Shown: piece by piece, positions 36,065-48,250 of the stretch
How the letters are laid out: each line of letters opens with the position of its first letter
Position numbering within the stretch: position 1 is the stretch's first letter
Origin: Chelonoidis abingdonii
Lineage: Eukaryota > Chordata > Testudines > Testudinidae
Reading direction: 5' to 3'
Length of the DNA stretch: 64,000 nt
Assembly (NCBI RefSeq): GCF_003597395.2
Contig: NC_133773.1
Location: 68,719,849 to 68,783,848, forward strand
Made by a program: the position numbers and the translations under genes
The notes under the pieces: model-generated
Databases searched by the model: none
What the model was told of the DNA's origin: nothing
The model's input: the letters and a program-made list of their open reading frames with translations, nothing else

Positions 36065-36500
36065 AATAGTCCTCGTCTACATTTGTGGCAGCGTGTAGGG
36101 TACACGTACACCACAGTGAAAAGCAGGCTGCAACCACACTGCGGTGTGTAACTACACATGACAGTTAAAGACTCTGGTGGGGGAGAGGGAGGAGGTGGCA
36201 GGGAAAGCAGGGTGCTTGTTCCCAGCAGCATGAGGAAAGTACCCAGAGGTGGGTCTAATTTTCCCCTGAGAGTGGCTGTGCAGGGGAAGAGCAACTCCTG
36301 TTCCTCCCCAGCGTGGCAGGGACTAGCAGTTAGGAGCCTCTAGGCTGGAGCGCTCTCAGCAGCACAGGGGAGGTCAGACCCACCAGCACCTCCAGAAACC
36401 TCCTGCAGCTGCAGGAAGCTCCAGAGGTGCTGCCTTCAGAACCCATCCATGAAGGTAGCACATAAGTGAGTGTGGCAATCCAGCGACCTCCCAACAACAG
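36065..36500. repeat. GC-rich MITE-like block
   Basis: The block has mirrored motifs such as CACGTACACCACAGTG and CACTGCGGTGTGTAACTACA, then a GC-rich stretch with CTGCAGCTGCAGGAAGCTCC. It contrasts sharply with AT-rich flanks and resembles reptile non-autonomous DNA elements. No duplication was found. Confidence 0.35.
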
Positions 36501-36538
36501 CTTTATGACCTCTCCACAACCCCCTTTTGGGTCAGGAC

Positions 36539-36767
36539 AAGGGATGCAAAACACTAAAAATGGTTAACTGGTAAACATTAGTCTTACCGGTTAACCTACC
36601 CTGACTGTTAACCCCCAGGCACATGGGCCAGCCGGCCAGAACAGCCACAGGCCACGTGGGCTAGCCGAAGCATCCCCAGCCTCTCTCCCTTTAATTGGTT
36701 AACCAATTAAACAACACAATTTTAATCGTTTAAACGGTTAATTTTTTTATGGATATTTATATCCCTA
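36539..36767. mobile_element. hAT-type MITE (about 229 bp)
   Basis: The ends are AAGGGATGCAAAA on the left and TATTTATATCCCTAG on the right, an imperfect inverted repeat. The 8-bp duplications are GTCAGGAC (36531-36538) and GTCAAGAC (36768-36775), one mismatch. The interior repeats GGTTAAC-type motifs (TACCGGTTAACC, GGTTAACCAATTAAAC, AAACGGTTAA). It is non-coding. Confidence 0.7.
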
Positions 36768-38495
36768 GTCAAGACCCGTCATGGTTCCAACACCCTGAAA
36801 TTTTGGATGTGAACACGTGAAAATGTGAACTTGACTACTTTTCAAATCCTATGGCCAAGAAATTGACCAGAATGGACATTACATTTGATAGAGGGAGTAC
36901 CTAGGAATGGACTGCCACTGGAGCTACTGCTGAAAGGAACTTCTCCAGAAACCCAAACAGACAAGGCAGACAAGAAGGGAGCCCTTGAGGGCTAAGGCTC
37001 TAAGGAAAGAGCCAGGTAACCTTGTTATGGTGTATGAGGCTGATCTCAGGAAGAGACGACTATTCTTGCACAGACTTTGCAATAAGAGATGTCAATAAGT
37101 GGGAGAATCTTTTATAAGACGACTCAATTACAGGAACCATCCCAGCCGAAGATAGTTTCCTAAGATTCCTTGAGAAGCATGGCAGGATAAAACTTGGTCC
37201 GAAAGGAGAAGGGCACTAGAAGATAGGCCAAATCTATTACAGTTGCAGCAAGTGAACTAACATGCCCAATGGATTTTCCCTGAAATGAACCACAATTGAA
37301 AACAGGCATCAAGACTGCAAACCTACAGACTGAAACTGGAGGATTACGGCAGACAGACAACATTAGTTCCATGCATAGATTATCCTCTACTTGATTTTTA
37401 ATAAATCTTTTGTAAAAATCAGACCCTCCCCCATTGTTTGCCCTAATGCTTAAGTGTTTGAGGTCAAAATGTTAGTGCCAACTGTTACACATTCATGATT
37501 CATTTTTGTCAGAAAGGATAACAAACAACAATCATGAAGAGTATGAAATGTGGGTGACCATATGAAATGGAAATATTAATGATGAGCTGCCTTCTAAGCC
37601 TAGGATAATATTTCTTCCTCTCCGGACTGAGTGCACCAAGTGATGTGAAGATTACTTCACAAGCTCCATGGCTACATCCAGAGCACTCCTTGGCAGATTT
37701 ACAAAAATCAGTATGGAAAGAAATAGATGGATGAGGAAAATGGTTAGGAGAAAATAAAAATGGCTTTTTCCTCTCCAATTCCCTCCCTCAAACCCAAAAT
37801 ACAATTTTCATCTTTGAAACACAATGAGGTATTTCCATAAGTTTGATTAAAAATACTGTAATAAAAAGATTACATATCTATCTCTCGATCTAATGATAGT
37901 ACTTACTAGCCTGGGCTGGGAAGTGCCAAAATAAAATGCTGGGACTTGGCTCCTAAATGGATAAAAGACAAGCTGCTCTTCTCAATGACCTCAGATAGAG
38001 TTCCACCAGTGTTTCTCTCCTGAAGTCTAGCCAGCATTGCACACATCATCATTCCTCAGCTGAACACAAAAAGGTCTTCTACATCTTTCTGTCCCCCCTC
38101 AACTGTTTCTTTGTTTAAATCTCAGTGGCTGTGGTTTACTTTGGGGAGACAATAGGAAAAAAAATAACTCCTTGGACTCTCTAGTAAGCCTGCCACAAGG
38201 GTGCCTATTGTGGTAAGCAGTTTTGTGCTTGGAACTGGACCTTCATATCGTATGGAGAACAATGAATAGGTGGGAGAAACCAAAATCTGACAGCAACATG
38301 AGCTAGATTTGAACAGGGAGCCACAAGGTTAAAGATCCTGCAGTGACTGGTTTAAATGTTGAGGGTTATGCTCTATACTGAAAGATTAGAGACTTTCTTA
38401 TTTCAAAATGAATGTTCATAATAAGTAGAACAGAGCTTGTAACTTTCACCAGACCTCTCGCTGAAGTTATAAAAGAAGCAGAAAGTTAAACAGTT

Positions 38496-38579
38496 GGGCC
38501 AGATCTACAGTATACATCAGAGTAGCTTTATTCAACTCAGTGGAGCTATCCCAATTTACACTGGCTGAGTATCTGGCCC
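38496..38579. mobile_element. Short palindromic MITE (84 bp)
   Basis: It starts GGGCCAGAT and ends ATCTGGCCC, a perfect 9-bp inverted terminal repeat. Inside, CTTTATTCAACTCAGTGGAG and AATTTACACTGGC match the usual interior of this small reptile MITE. The superfamily is not assigned. Confidence 0.6.
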
Positions 38580-39796
38580 TTCATTTCATGCCCATAGTGG
38601 GCTTTTGTTCCCCATTTCCGATTGTGGGATATTCATGACGTGGAAAACTTACTAATATGAGCAAAGGAGGAAACATTAACGACATTTTGCTATTTGGTAT
38701 CCTTTTATTAAACAAAATAAATCTCTTTACTCCCTATGCAACACTTATTAAATTGAACCATTTCAGGACTGCTAAATGTCACTCATTGTGCAGAACACTC
38801 AGGCATTTGGCAGCCCTTTATGCATCCCCACCAGCTGGAACCTCACACATCTGGCTGGGCTGATAGAGGAGATGTAGTAACTCCTTTTTCGGCTGCCACA
38901 GACTATTGTGGTGCCTGCATTTCAGGCATCCTCATTAACTCTCCTTCTGCGAATGCCAGATTAGCACAGAGCTCCAGGGTGGGGAAATGGTGGAAGTGAT
39001 GCAGCAGCAGCTGCTGCTAATATGAAGGGGAAGGCTACTGGTCCAAGGTGGAGCTGGAATGGAGGTCTGAGTGGAAGGATGTAGAGTCTTAACAGGTGGC
39101 AGGCTCGAATGGAAAGTGGAAAAAGTGGGTGAGACTACCTCAGTCCCCTCTTGCACCCAACAACCCTCAGGGTCCACTACTATTTCTGGCCCATAGCAAA
39201 AGTCCCACCTAGTACAGCACTGAGCATGTTGTTGGGCAAGCATTTGGGTGAAGTTTTGCCCTGCTGCTGCCCTCTAATTAATCAAATTACTTCATTCACT
39301 AGGTCTGTAAATTAGCACCTTTCACCAGCAATAAATCTACATCATTTTCTAAGGTGACCTTTACAGTCAAGTGCATATTACATTTATTGACACTGTTCCC
39401 AATAACTATTTTATTATCAACCACTCATAAATTGCCACCTTTGTTGTTTTAATTTACGTATAAACCATGAATTGCCACAAGTACAAAAATCAACTTCTAA
39501 TGAATAAAAAACTTTTTCCTATATGTTGGTTCAAATACTTCAGTGAGCAAATTCTTATTGGGGATTCATATATAAATAAGCAAAATATGTATATACTCAG
39601 CTCATTTTAGAATATTTTCTGTTTATAATCCAACAGGAAATATATATATATATTTTTCGAAGTCCCATAACTCTCTCTGCTTCTGTCCCGTATTCTTTTC
39701 AATTAGAATTTGGTGAATTAAAAAAAATATGGAATTGTTACTTTTAAGTACATGATTAACTAAGCTAATTACACATTCTACATGGCTACAGGCCTC

Positions 39797-40024
39797 ACAG
39801 TGTATATCTATACTGCATCTGCAAGCAACCCTCCAAGCCTGAGTCTACATGCTAGCAGGCTCATGCTAGCACTCTAAAAACAGCTGTGTAAGATGGTGCT
39901 TAGACATTATGGCTTGGGCTGTAGCTGAGGCGCTGAAGCCCAAACCCCACCACCCAAACCTGTGCTTCAGAGCCTGAGTGCCAGCCCCAGCTGCAATGTG
40001 TCTACACAGCTATTTTTAGAGCAT
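39797..40024. mobile_element. hAT-like MITE, decayed
   Basis: The segment carries GAGTCTACATGCTAGCAGGC, GGCTTGGGCTGTAGCTGAGG and GTGTCTACACAGCTATTTTT, a mirrored arrangement around an AGCCC-rich middle that I associate with reptile hAT MITEs. No clear duplication was found. Confidence 0.45.
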
Positions 40025-41557
40025 ATAATCCAAAATAAGCAGAACATATACATATTTTGCCAAATGCATACTCAATACAATGAAACTAATGTACTACCAA
40101 AATGTTGCCTTTAGTTCAACTGAATACACTACCCCTATGATGGAGAGTCAGAGGCTCAACTCAGCATTCCCAGCACAATCACGATTTATTTATTTATTTA
40201 ACTTTATTTTTCAGTAGATACTTTCAATGTAAAAAAAACAATTCATAGCAACTTCTAGGTAGATGCAGGTTTGAAGAAGTTATTTGATCAGTCCACAGAA
40301 AATAAAATATGAATCTGTATTTACTACATCTTTAATACACTGAATCTTAAATAGGGTCTGATTGAAAATCTATTGATGTCAACAAGAATCTTTCCATTGG
40401 GCATTGGGTCAGACCCATAGGATATAGGTACCCCCTCCTCTCTCCTCCACCCATTTCTACAGAAATACTACAAACAGAAACCTGTAGAATAAAAGCAACA
40501 CACTTTGATATTGTATTTCATATCACTAGAAAAAAACTTAATGTCTGGTCCTGCACCAATGAAGTCAGTGGGAACTTTGCAATTGACTTTGATGGGTGCA
40601 GAAACATTTTTAATGAGAATAGTCCTGTTTTTTTTAATTTTGCTCTAGGAAAAAAAATATGCTGTAGAACTATGCTGTTCTGGGAATCATTTAAATTAGA
40701 TCAGGTTTTGTACCACATTATATTAATCTAAAGCCATGTATTTTCTTCTTAAGAAACATTTTCTGGAGCAGAAAATTAATTGGAAACATTGAATCCCCTG
40801 TCAAGTATACTCCAGCATATTCCCTATTAGTGGAATATATAGTGTAGCTGGTCAAATGGAATGATATCATGCTACAGATAAGCAGGAGACAGCTTAAGAA
40901 AGGGCAATAATTTTGCATTGCAATAGCTAATTTGTAAGCTGTGCACATCATATTTAAAGAGCATCATCCAGAAAAACTGATCTCCACAGAGGTCACTTTA
41001 AGAGAAATGTTAGTAGCTGATATGTTCTGCCTTAACACACACTGAATATATTTCTACAGTCCCTTACTGATTATTTATGAACCGCTGATGCTGTGGTTTT
41101 GTCATAATTTAAAAGTAATTCACGTACTTTGACATTGTTAGAAAAACAGACAACTATGTATTGTAAATAATCATAAATTTAGGTATTATAACTAACCAGG
41201 TTCAAAATTAAGGAGGCACTGAGCCACAATCTCTGGATCCTCTCAAAGTCTGGGAGTATTAGGGTTTTGAGTTTAGTTCAGCATGTAGTAGAGTGAAGTC
41301 TGAATCAAAACTTTCGCAAAAGTTCAAGAGTCTTTGCATCTAGGGAATCAGTTTGGGCCCATCTATAATGACACTATTAATATTCACACACATAACATTA
41401 TGTTTGCATAATATTAAGAATTTGTCAAAAATTAAAAAGTGAGGAATTCAGAGTTAGGACCAAACATGCCTAATTGTAATCTCACTGCCAGAACTAAGGG
41501 TATCTGTTATTTAGTTCAGTCTCCTGTCATGAGAGGTACCTGAGCTCATTCTTCTTA

Positions 41558-41660
41558 TTAATTATTATTAATACTTTGCACTTCTATAGCCCCTTTCATC
41601 TGAGGATCTCAAAGCATTTTACAAGCATTAATTAAGCCTCTCAGAACCCTTTCTACAATT
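41558..41660 (+). repeat. Old amniote interspersed repeat
   Basis: GCACTTCTATAGCCCCTTTC, GAGGATCTCAAAGCATTTTA and CAAGCATTAATTAAGCCTC form a widely shared reptile/bird repeat motif. I cannot name the family with confidence. Confidence 0.45.
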
Positions 41661-41917
41661 CAACACCGGTCCTTTTCTTTTAGCCAATGGTATGAGATAA
41701 AGGCATGACAGACTAAGTTAATACTTAGAGTTTGAGGCTCAGTTTTGAATTTCCTGGCTTTTGTTGGTTGGTATCTCACAACATTCAAGTTATTAAACCA
41801 ATGGTTTTCATCTGTAATTTTTTGTCTTATATGAGACCTTAAAACATAACAAAAAGGTGCCATGGAAGCAGATGAGAAGAGATACAAAATATTATACTGT
41901 TCTTTGAGCTGATACCT

Positions 41918-42800
41918 TGTCATAAACAGATAGCTAAGGGTTAATGTTTCTTTTACCTGTAAAGGGTTAACAAAGGGAACCAAATACCTGACCAGAGGAT
42001 CAATCAGGAAACAAGATTTTTCAAATCTCAAGGGAGGGAAGTTTTGGGTGTGTGTCTTTTGTCTCGTCTGTGTTGCTCTCTAGTCTCTGAGGGGATCACT
42101 CTATCTCCAGGCTTTCTAATCTTGTATTTCCAAGTTGTGAGTACAAAGGTAGAAAGACAATAGGCTTATATTGTTTTTTTTGTATTTATATGTGTGTAGT
42201 TTGCTGGAATGTTTTAAATTGTAATTTCTTGTGGATAAGGCTGTTTATTCATTGTTTTTTCTTTTAATCCAATAACCCTGTATATTGTCACTTTGATACA
42301 GAGACCATTTTATGTCTTTTCTTTCTTTCTATAAAGCTTTTGTTTTAAGACCTGTTGGATTTTTCCTAGTTGGGGCTCAAGGGGATTGAGTCTGCAGCTC
42401 ACAGGGAATTGGTGGGGAAGAAGACAGGGGAAAAGAGAAATCTTTTGGTTGGATTACAAGACTTGCATATTTCAGGGACTACTGAATGAGGTGAGAGAAA
42501 ACCTGATTCTGGCTGGTCTGGTTGTACAAGAACTGCAAGAGGGTGACTTCCAGGGTTCATCAAGGAGGACAGTATACGAGGAGGACATAGGGAGGGATGC
42601 TCCCCTTTGTTGTGGAGCTCGGGATCTGAGTCTTTGGGGTTCCCCCAGGAAAGGTTGGGAGCCCGGAGTGAGCCAGGGCACTGAAATGCTGGCTGGTGGC
42701 AGCGCTATCAGATCTAAGCTGGTAATTAAGCTTGGAGGTTTCATGCTAGCATCTCATTTTCTGAACTCTAAGGTTCAGATCTGAGTAGGAAGCTATGACA
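41918..42800 (+). mobile_element. Solo LTR, family A (883 bp)
   Basis: It starts TGTCATAAACAGATAGC and ends GAAGCTATGACA, with terminal TGTCAT/ATGACA. The 5-bp duplication TACCT is exact at 41913-41917 and 42801-42805. Family landmarks are CTGTAAAGGGTTAAC near the start and GGTGGCAGCG, CAGATCTAAGCTGG and TAATTAAGCTT near the end. The 132-residue frame at 42386-42784 is chance coding in the LTR. Confidence 0.88.
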
Positions 42801-44074
42801 TACCTACATACATAATTTGGACAGAGTGATGGTGTATTTATTAATACTTTAAAGGGTAGATCCAGATTTTGATCTCAGTTACATCAATGTAAATCACGAA
42901 GAAATCTGATTACATCAGTTGAGTTCCCTCAGCTTTATATCAGCATAAATTATATCAAATGTAAATCCAATATTTAATAGACAATTCTAGTTCCTTCCGA
43001 TGGACACACAGACAGGTAAATATGCATTTTGCTACTGGCACTATACAAATTTTGATATTGTATAATGTGTACCCAATACACTGTTATGGCTCCCACCGGG
43101 TAAGTACAGATATTGATAATTATACATTGTAATGTAACATACTAATTACTTTATTCTTTCCTGTAAATCTTAATTAAACTCACTAAAAGAGGAATTAGAC
43201 ATCATAGAGTCATTACAAAAAATCCTGAAAGAAACAAGAGACTATATCATACTATACACTACAGTGGTTTTATCAAAGCCATAGGTTCTGTTATACAAGA
43301 GCAGAAAACCTTTTTAGCCTTTGAACTGCTGTCATGTAACTTAAAAATTACTAGAGTGAGCATTTTCAAATCAAATGTTGCTATGGGGATAAAACCTTTT
43401 ATTGCAGGGTCCAGCGCACCGCATATTTTTGTTAGAGAAGGACTGAAGACAGTATTCAGATCTGGGGTTTGAAATTAGATTATGGCTAGTATTTGGATTT
43501 GTCTTCTATCATGCCAAAACCTTTGGAACTGCTCTCGTGAGATTTCAGTTTTTAACTCTGTTTTCTGCCATTTTGGACTTGACATTTCAGCCACATTTGA
43601 ACCAAAACCATAAGAGTTGCTTAAATCCATGGATCCAAGTCTGAAACAGACACACTCTTACTGCCCCCAAGAAACTGAAAGAGATCTGAGATTCTACCAC
43701 TGGCCCATTTCTGGTGTAAATTTCCTAGTTGTGAATCCCTGTAGATGGGAATCCTATAGCAAAGGCTGATACAATCATAACTGCAACATATTGAACACTA
43801 TGGTGCCATCATTCTAGAACTGAGTAAGAAATAATTCCGCCTTAGACCAAAGATGACAGCATATTTCCCAAAGGTATTATACGGAGTGTGGAAAAAAGAT
43901 TGTTATGTATTTTAACATGTTTTACATTGCAATGAAAGCGTGGCAGCCTGGTGAATACAAAGAAAATGTCAGAAGAAGGATATCTGGGTAGTGGAATAAA
44001 GTACTGCTTTACACTTAAGTTGCTGTGACTTGGAATTCTATATAAAAATAAATAAGTTAACATATTCCACTTAC

Positions 44075-44125
44075 CTTTGAAATGTTACTTGATCGACTTG
44101 TAGAGCGCCCTGGGGATTTGTCATT
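44075..44125 (-). CDS. MARCHF1: MARCHF1 small N-terminal exon (17 codons)
   Basis: The acceptor TTGTTTTCCAG precedes 44125 and the donor AAG|GTAAGT follows 44075. The 51 bp encode NDKSPGRSTSRSSNISK in phase 0-0, almost identical to the Ser/Arg-rich cytosolic segment of MARCHF1 as I remember it, and related to the SSNISK segment of MARCHF8. In the spliced message it runs straight into [11 protein letters not shown] from 9693-9772, which fixes strand, order and frame. The exon is too short to appear as a free-standing reading frame. The first coding exon is expected above 64000. Confidence 0.9.
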
Positions 44126-45068
44126 CTGGAAAACAAAATTGGATGAATTACTGAATTAGGTGTAACCCAGACTCTATGAGCTCAGACTGAGAAGAAACTG
44201 AACTCTTTAATTTTGACTGTGAACATACTGAGTTCTGTGCATACACTTGTGTGTTAGTCCACACACTGTATATTCTCCAGCAGCTCAGCAACTGGTTGTC
44301 AAAATTGGTCATACTGTGCATGCTAATAAAAACTGACCATAAAATAGAGTGGAGAAATTAATTTGAATTCTGAATTGCTGTTCAGTCTGGTCTCTTTGTT
44401 TGTTTTTCCATGAATATTTGAGTGCAGAGGTTTGAATATGCATTAATGTTGGGAAGTGCTTGGTGTGAACACCCCTATCCACTTGTAAACAAAGATAAGT
44501 TGTGCACAGATATAGGCATTCAATATTCCCACTGATCTCTGTTTATGAAATTTCAATCATCCGTTTACGGAGAAGAAGTGGCAACAACATGTAGCTTAAG
44601 TGACCAATCACACACTGTGAACAACAAATGATGACTCGTCAGAGACAGTCACAGTAAATAGCTCACAAATACTATATATGCTTAAATATAATAGCATAAA
44701 GTGTTTGTTGAATGATTACTAATAAATCAAATTGGATTTGCAGACAATTCACAGAAAAAGGGCTGCATTGGTTCAATTAACTGTTCAGCAATAATACTTC
44801 TGCCACTCTTGTATCAGCTTAACTTAGTCTGATAAAAGATGCCTTCTCAAATCTGGATCTCCTTTTTCTAAGAATTTTATTTTGAAGCCCAGAGCTCATC
44901 CATTCACTGCACCTACTATTTTACTGTTGTATGTTAGAGACAGTAATGTTTTTATGAAGTTAATACAAAATCAATATTGCTGTTGCAGTTACAATTCATG
45001 CATCACCTTAATAAAAAGTTTGGGAACCGCTGAGATAACAGATGTTCCTTTAGCTCAAGTGATTTAGT

Positions 45069-45351
45069 CAGGGCTGGCACTTCAATTTAGGAGACCGAGG
45101 CAGTTGCCTAGGGCACCAGGATTTGGGAGGGCAGCAGACTGCTCTGGTGGACCTCCCGCAGGCATGCCTGTGGAGGGTCCGCTGGTCCCGCGGCTCCGGT
45201 GGAGCATCCAGAGGCATGCCTGCGGCAGGTCCACTGGAGCCACGGGACCAGCAGACCGTCCGCAGGGACGCCTGCGGGAGGTCCACCACAGCCGCGGGGC
45301 TGGCGAGCCGGCCCTGCGCCTAGGGCGCCAAAAACCCTGGCACTGCTTCTG
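45069..45351 (+). mobile_element. hAT-type MITE (283 bp) with perfect 8-bp duplication
   Basis: It starts CAGGGCTGGCACTTC and ends CCTGGCACTGCTTCTG. The duplication GATTTAGT is exact at 45061-45068 and 45352-45359. The GC-rich interior is built of related units (GGCATGCCTG, CGGGACCAGCAGACC, CGGGAGGTCCACCA). The right arm of the surrounding inverted repeat preserves the site without the insertion (AAGTGATTTTAGTTTTGTG on its minus strand), which confirms the boundaries. Same family as 15291-15561. Confidence 0.92.
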
Positions 45352-45944
45352 GATTTAGTTTTGTGTTTTTAGCACTTAAGGTCCCGGATTCAATCCCCAC
45401 TGCACTGACAATTCCCCGCTGTTGGGCAGGAAGGTCTCTGTACAGGCTCATAATTTCCTGCATGCCATTTAGAGATTTAAGTGGGGTACTCTGAATGTAG
45501 CCCAGAGAGTCCATAATACATTTGGCATGATATAAAACTGATGCTTGAGACTGTATATTTTTAAAATATTTTTTCCCTAGAGTAAAAACTATGAAAACCT
45601 ACATGAATAGTGCCTGGTCCAAATTCAGATCTTCTGGGAAGTAATAACAACCAAAATCAATCCTGTTTATTATCAGTATCACACCAGCATTTGAATCCAT
45701 TATCTGGGGTAATAAGAAAAGCATAGATTATGACCTCCATAAAATATGGTTTTTTTCCCACATTATATTTTTCAGGTTATATTTTCTACACTATTTTAAA
45801 AATATACAGTCTCAAACATCAGTTTTATATCCATGCTAAATGTATTATAGACTCTCTGGGCCTACATTCAAGGTACCCCACATAAACCTCTAAATGGCAT
45901 GCAGGAAATTATGGGCCTGTACAGATACCTTCCTCCCTGACAGT

Positions 45945-46027
45945 GGGGAACTGTCAGTGCAGGGGGATTGAATCCGGGACCATAAGTGCTAAACACACAA
46001 AACTAAAATCACTTGAGCTAAAGGAGC
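45945..46027 (-). repeat. tRNA-derived SINE head, right-arm copy
   Basis: On the minus strand it has an A-box-like TTAGCTCAAGTG and a B-box-like GGATTCAATCC. The left-arm copy (45047-45405, plus) is split between these boxes by the MITE. Confidence 0.55.
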
Positions 46028-46039
46028 ATCTGTTATCTC

Positions 46040-48250
46040 AGTGGTTCCCAAACTTTTTATTAAGTTGATGCACCAACTGTATTTGGACCCACAAGCTGTA
46101 ACTGCAACAGCAATATTGATTTTGTATCAACTTCACAAAAACATTACTGTCTCCAATGTATAACAGTGAAATAGTAGGTGCAGTGAAACCAAAATCAGTA
46201 ACTAATTAAAAACACAAAAGAAAAGACCCTCCCGCTAAATTATGTGCTTCCATACTGCTAGCACTGTACATAATTAAGACGATGATGACCTCAAGTGGCT
46301 TTGCAAAACCTTTCAATTCTTGAGGCAATTTTGGAGAGGCAAAGTCTGAAATAATTTTCAACAAGAAACTTGTTGCATTGTTTGGTCTTAATTGCTGTCA
46401 GCATAGAAAAGCTGTTTTTCATGCAGGTAGATGGAGCAAAATGGTAAAAGCTTTTTTCTGACAATGCAGGGCACTCACATTTAATCCCCAGACAAAGTTT
46501 CCAATGACTGGGAAGGAAATCTCATCTTCAGAAAAGTAATGCATGAAAATTAAATGAACTCATTCTTTTCTTTGCTCTCCAGAGAATGCAGATTTTCTGA
46601 GTTTACTGTAAATTGGGCCCCCAATCCAGTCAGATTCCAATTTGGGGAAGTAACATGAATATTTTTGGTGAAGTACTGATAAGTGTGTTTTGTTTGATGC
46701 TGTCAAACATGTTGTCAGTGCCACTGAGGTATTCTGAAAGAAGTGGAGACGTCAGTTACATCATTCTCAATTAGAATTTAACAAATGTGAAGTTTTCTCT
46801 GGAAAACTTTCAATTTGTCTTCTAAAAATAGAATATTGGTATTACTACCCAGCAAAGATAAATTAAGAGCATACAATGCATTAAAGATATCCGCAAGATC
46901 TGGCCATCCAAGCACCATTTCTGAAGCAATCTGCCAAATCAGAGTTAACTCCCGACAGAAACGACAGCAGTTTGTTTCTAAGTTTTAGAACACATTCCAA
47001 AACTTTTCCATGAGACAACCAGCACATTTGTGAATGAAGCCGGCAGTATCATCAGTTGTGCCCATCTCAGAACACAAACAGCAAGTAAACATGAATTCAA
47101 GTGTCTTGCTCTGACAAAGTTTACTATTGTAATGGCACTATTAAGAACTTCATGCTATTCTGCATCCATTTGTTTTGTTTCCAGTGCTTCACGGTGGATA
47201 ATGCAATTCACTGCGTTAGCATTCAGTACAACTTCTTTAGTGTGTTTCATAGTGGCAGCTACGTCTGTACAAATGCCCACACAGTTTTTCCTATTTATAT
47301 TGTTGGTGATTATAAATTCATTTAGTGGTTAAAAATTTTCCTCCCTTATTGCATGACTTGGAATTTTTCTGAATGAAAGCATTCTTTTTTCCATTAAAGT
47401 CCCTCTCTCACACAAACCACACAAATGCTGCTACTTGGCTTTTTTGAGCCATGTTAGTTGACTCATCCAACTGTAGTGTGCATGTATACCTAGCCTTAAT
47501 TTCTCAAAGACCTGTGTTTTGATATCAGAAGCTGTATCTTAAATTCTTCTGTGTACAGTGTTGTCAGGCAGCGGGATACTTTCCAGTTTTTAGGCAGCTT
47601 CAATACCCATCATGACTTCACAGATCAATAGCTACTTGAAGCAGAAGTTGTTTTCCAATCATGCGAGACGTTTTATTTTTCATTATCCTCGATGATCTGA
47701 GACAGGATGCCCCCAATGGTGCTTCTGAAACTGTTGCACCTTTACATAAGCAAATTTGTTGTTGCATTTTTTTCTTGCTGTTTATCCATATAAAGCAATT
47801 TACCAGTTTATCAACTAAATAAGGATATCTGGTGTTCAGATGCTGCCGCAATTTCGATGGCTACATGGATTCATTTGTTAATACCTCAGAACAAGCCAGG
47901 AACTGTGGTTTTTTACTTTTCTCTGGGACCCACAGATCTAAAATCAAATTTTCAAGAATTCTCATCATACCTCTTGATCACAGATTTTGGCACTTTCATT
48001 CTTTGTTCACTGTTTGTTCCACTGGATTGTTTACTTGAAGCATGTATACATCTCAAGACAGGGATCTATTTTTAACTGTACTTATCACTGTTGATTCTTT
48101 ACTCTGGGAGAGAGCCTTTAAAGCAGATACATTGCTTGCTAGGAGCTGTCATACAGTCCTGAGGCATGACTAGGCACAGGAGCTAAACAGTGCTGAGATA
48201 TGATAATGAGCAAGAGCAGTAGTGAAGACAATCCTAAAAAGCCTAGCAGC
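46040..48250 (-). pseudogene. hAT (Charlie-like) transposase fossil
   Basis: The left end is CAGTGGTTCCCAAACTTTTT, the end sequence of Charlie-type hAT elements. On the minus strand the region 47850-46200 reads as a broken transposase. The clearest part, 47618-47851, has VNCFIWINSKKK, CKGATVSEAPLGASC and IGKQLLLQVAID, which match the N-terminal region of hAT transposases and their ZBED/SCAND3-type domesticated relatives (the ASYxVAxRIAK...HTIxExLILPAA stretch). Frequent stops and frameshifts follow, so no functional protein is possible. The right end is uncertain. The same left terminus also sits in the left arm of the inverted duplication. Confidence 0.65.

Larger units (their letters stand above)
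9773..44074 (-). other. MARCHF1: Large MARCHF1 intron (34,302 bp)
   Basis: This is the intron between the two N-terminal exons. It begins GTAAGTGG at 44074 and ends TTTTTTCAACAG at 9773. It holds most of the mobile elements listed here. Stretches where I recognise nothing beyond simple AT-rich sequence include 10800-12670, 16150-17500, 22265-23050, 24300-25230, 25330-26300, 27540-28210, 34450-36060, 37500-38490, 38580-39790, 40030-41550 and 42806-44074. Short fragments resembling mirrored MITEs (paired motifs such as TGAAGTCAATGG) occur near 15930-16100, 33300, 40370, 40550 and 42850. Very long introns are known for the MARCHF1 locus. Confidence 0.85.
44904..46186. repeat. Inverted duplication, about 0.4-kb arms, left arm interrupted
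   Basis: The left arm is 44904-45569 and the right arm 45792-46186, around a 222-bp spacer. Paired landmarks include CATGCCATTT at 45461 with AAATGGCATG at 45892, and CACTGCACCTACTATTT at 44906 with AAATAGTAGGTGCAGTG at the right end. Each arm contains the same hAT end (TTTGGGAACC-CTG), the same host junction (AGATAACAGATG) and the same tRNA-like SINE head. The arms differ by scattered substitutions, an indel of about 18 bp, and a MITE present only in the left arm. Confidence 0.88.

Noticed and set aside
36776..37480. Another solo LTR
   Set aside because: AATAAA near 37400 and a possible ACA end near 37489 are suggestive, but I found neither a TG start nor a matching duplication.
42386..42784. 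132-residue reading frame
   Set aside because: It is contained in a solo LTR with exact ends and target duplications; LTRs of this type are non-coding.
47030..48075. Short frames on both strands as host genes
   Set aside because: The minus-strand translation matches a hAT transposase with many breaks; the plus-strand frames are shadows.
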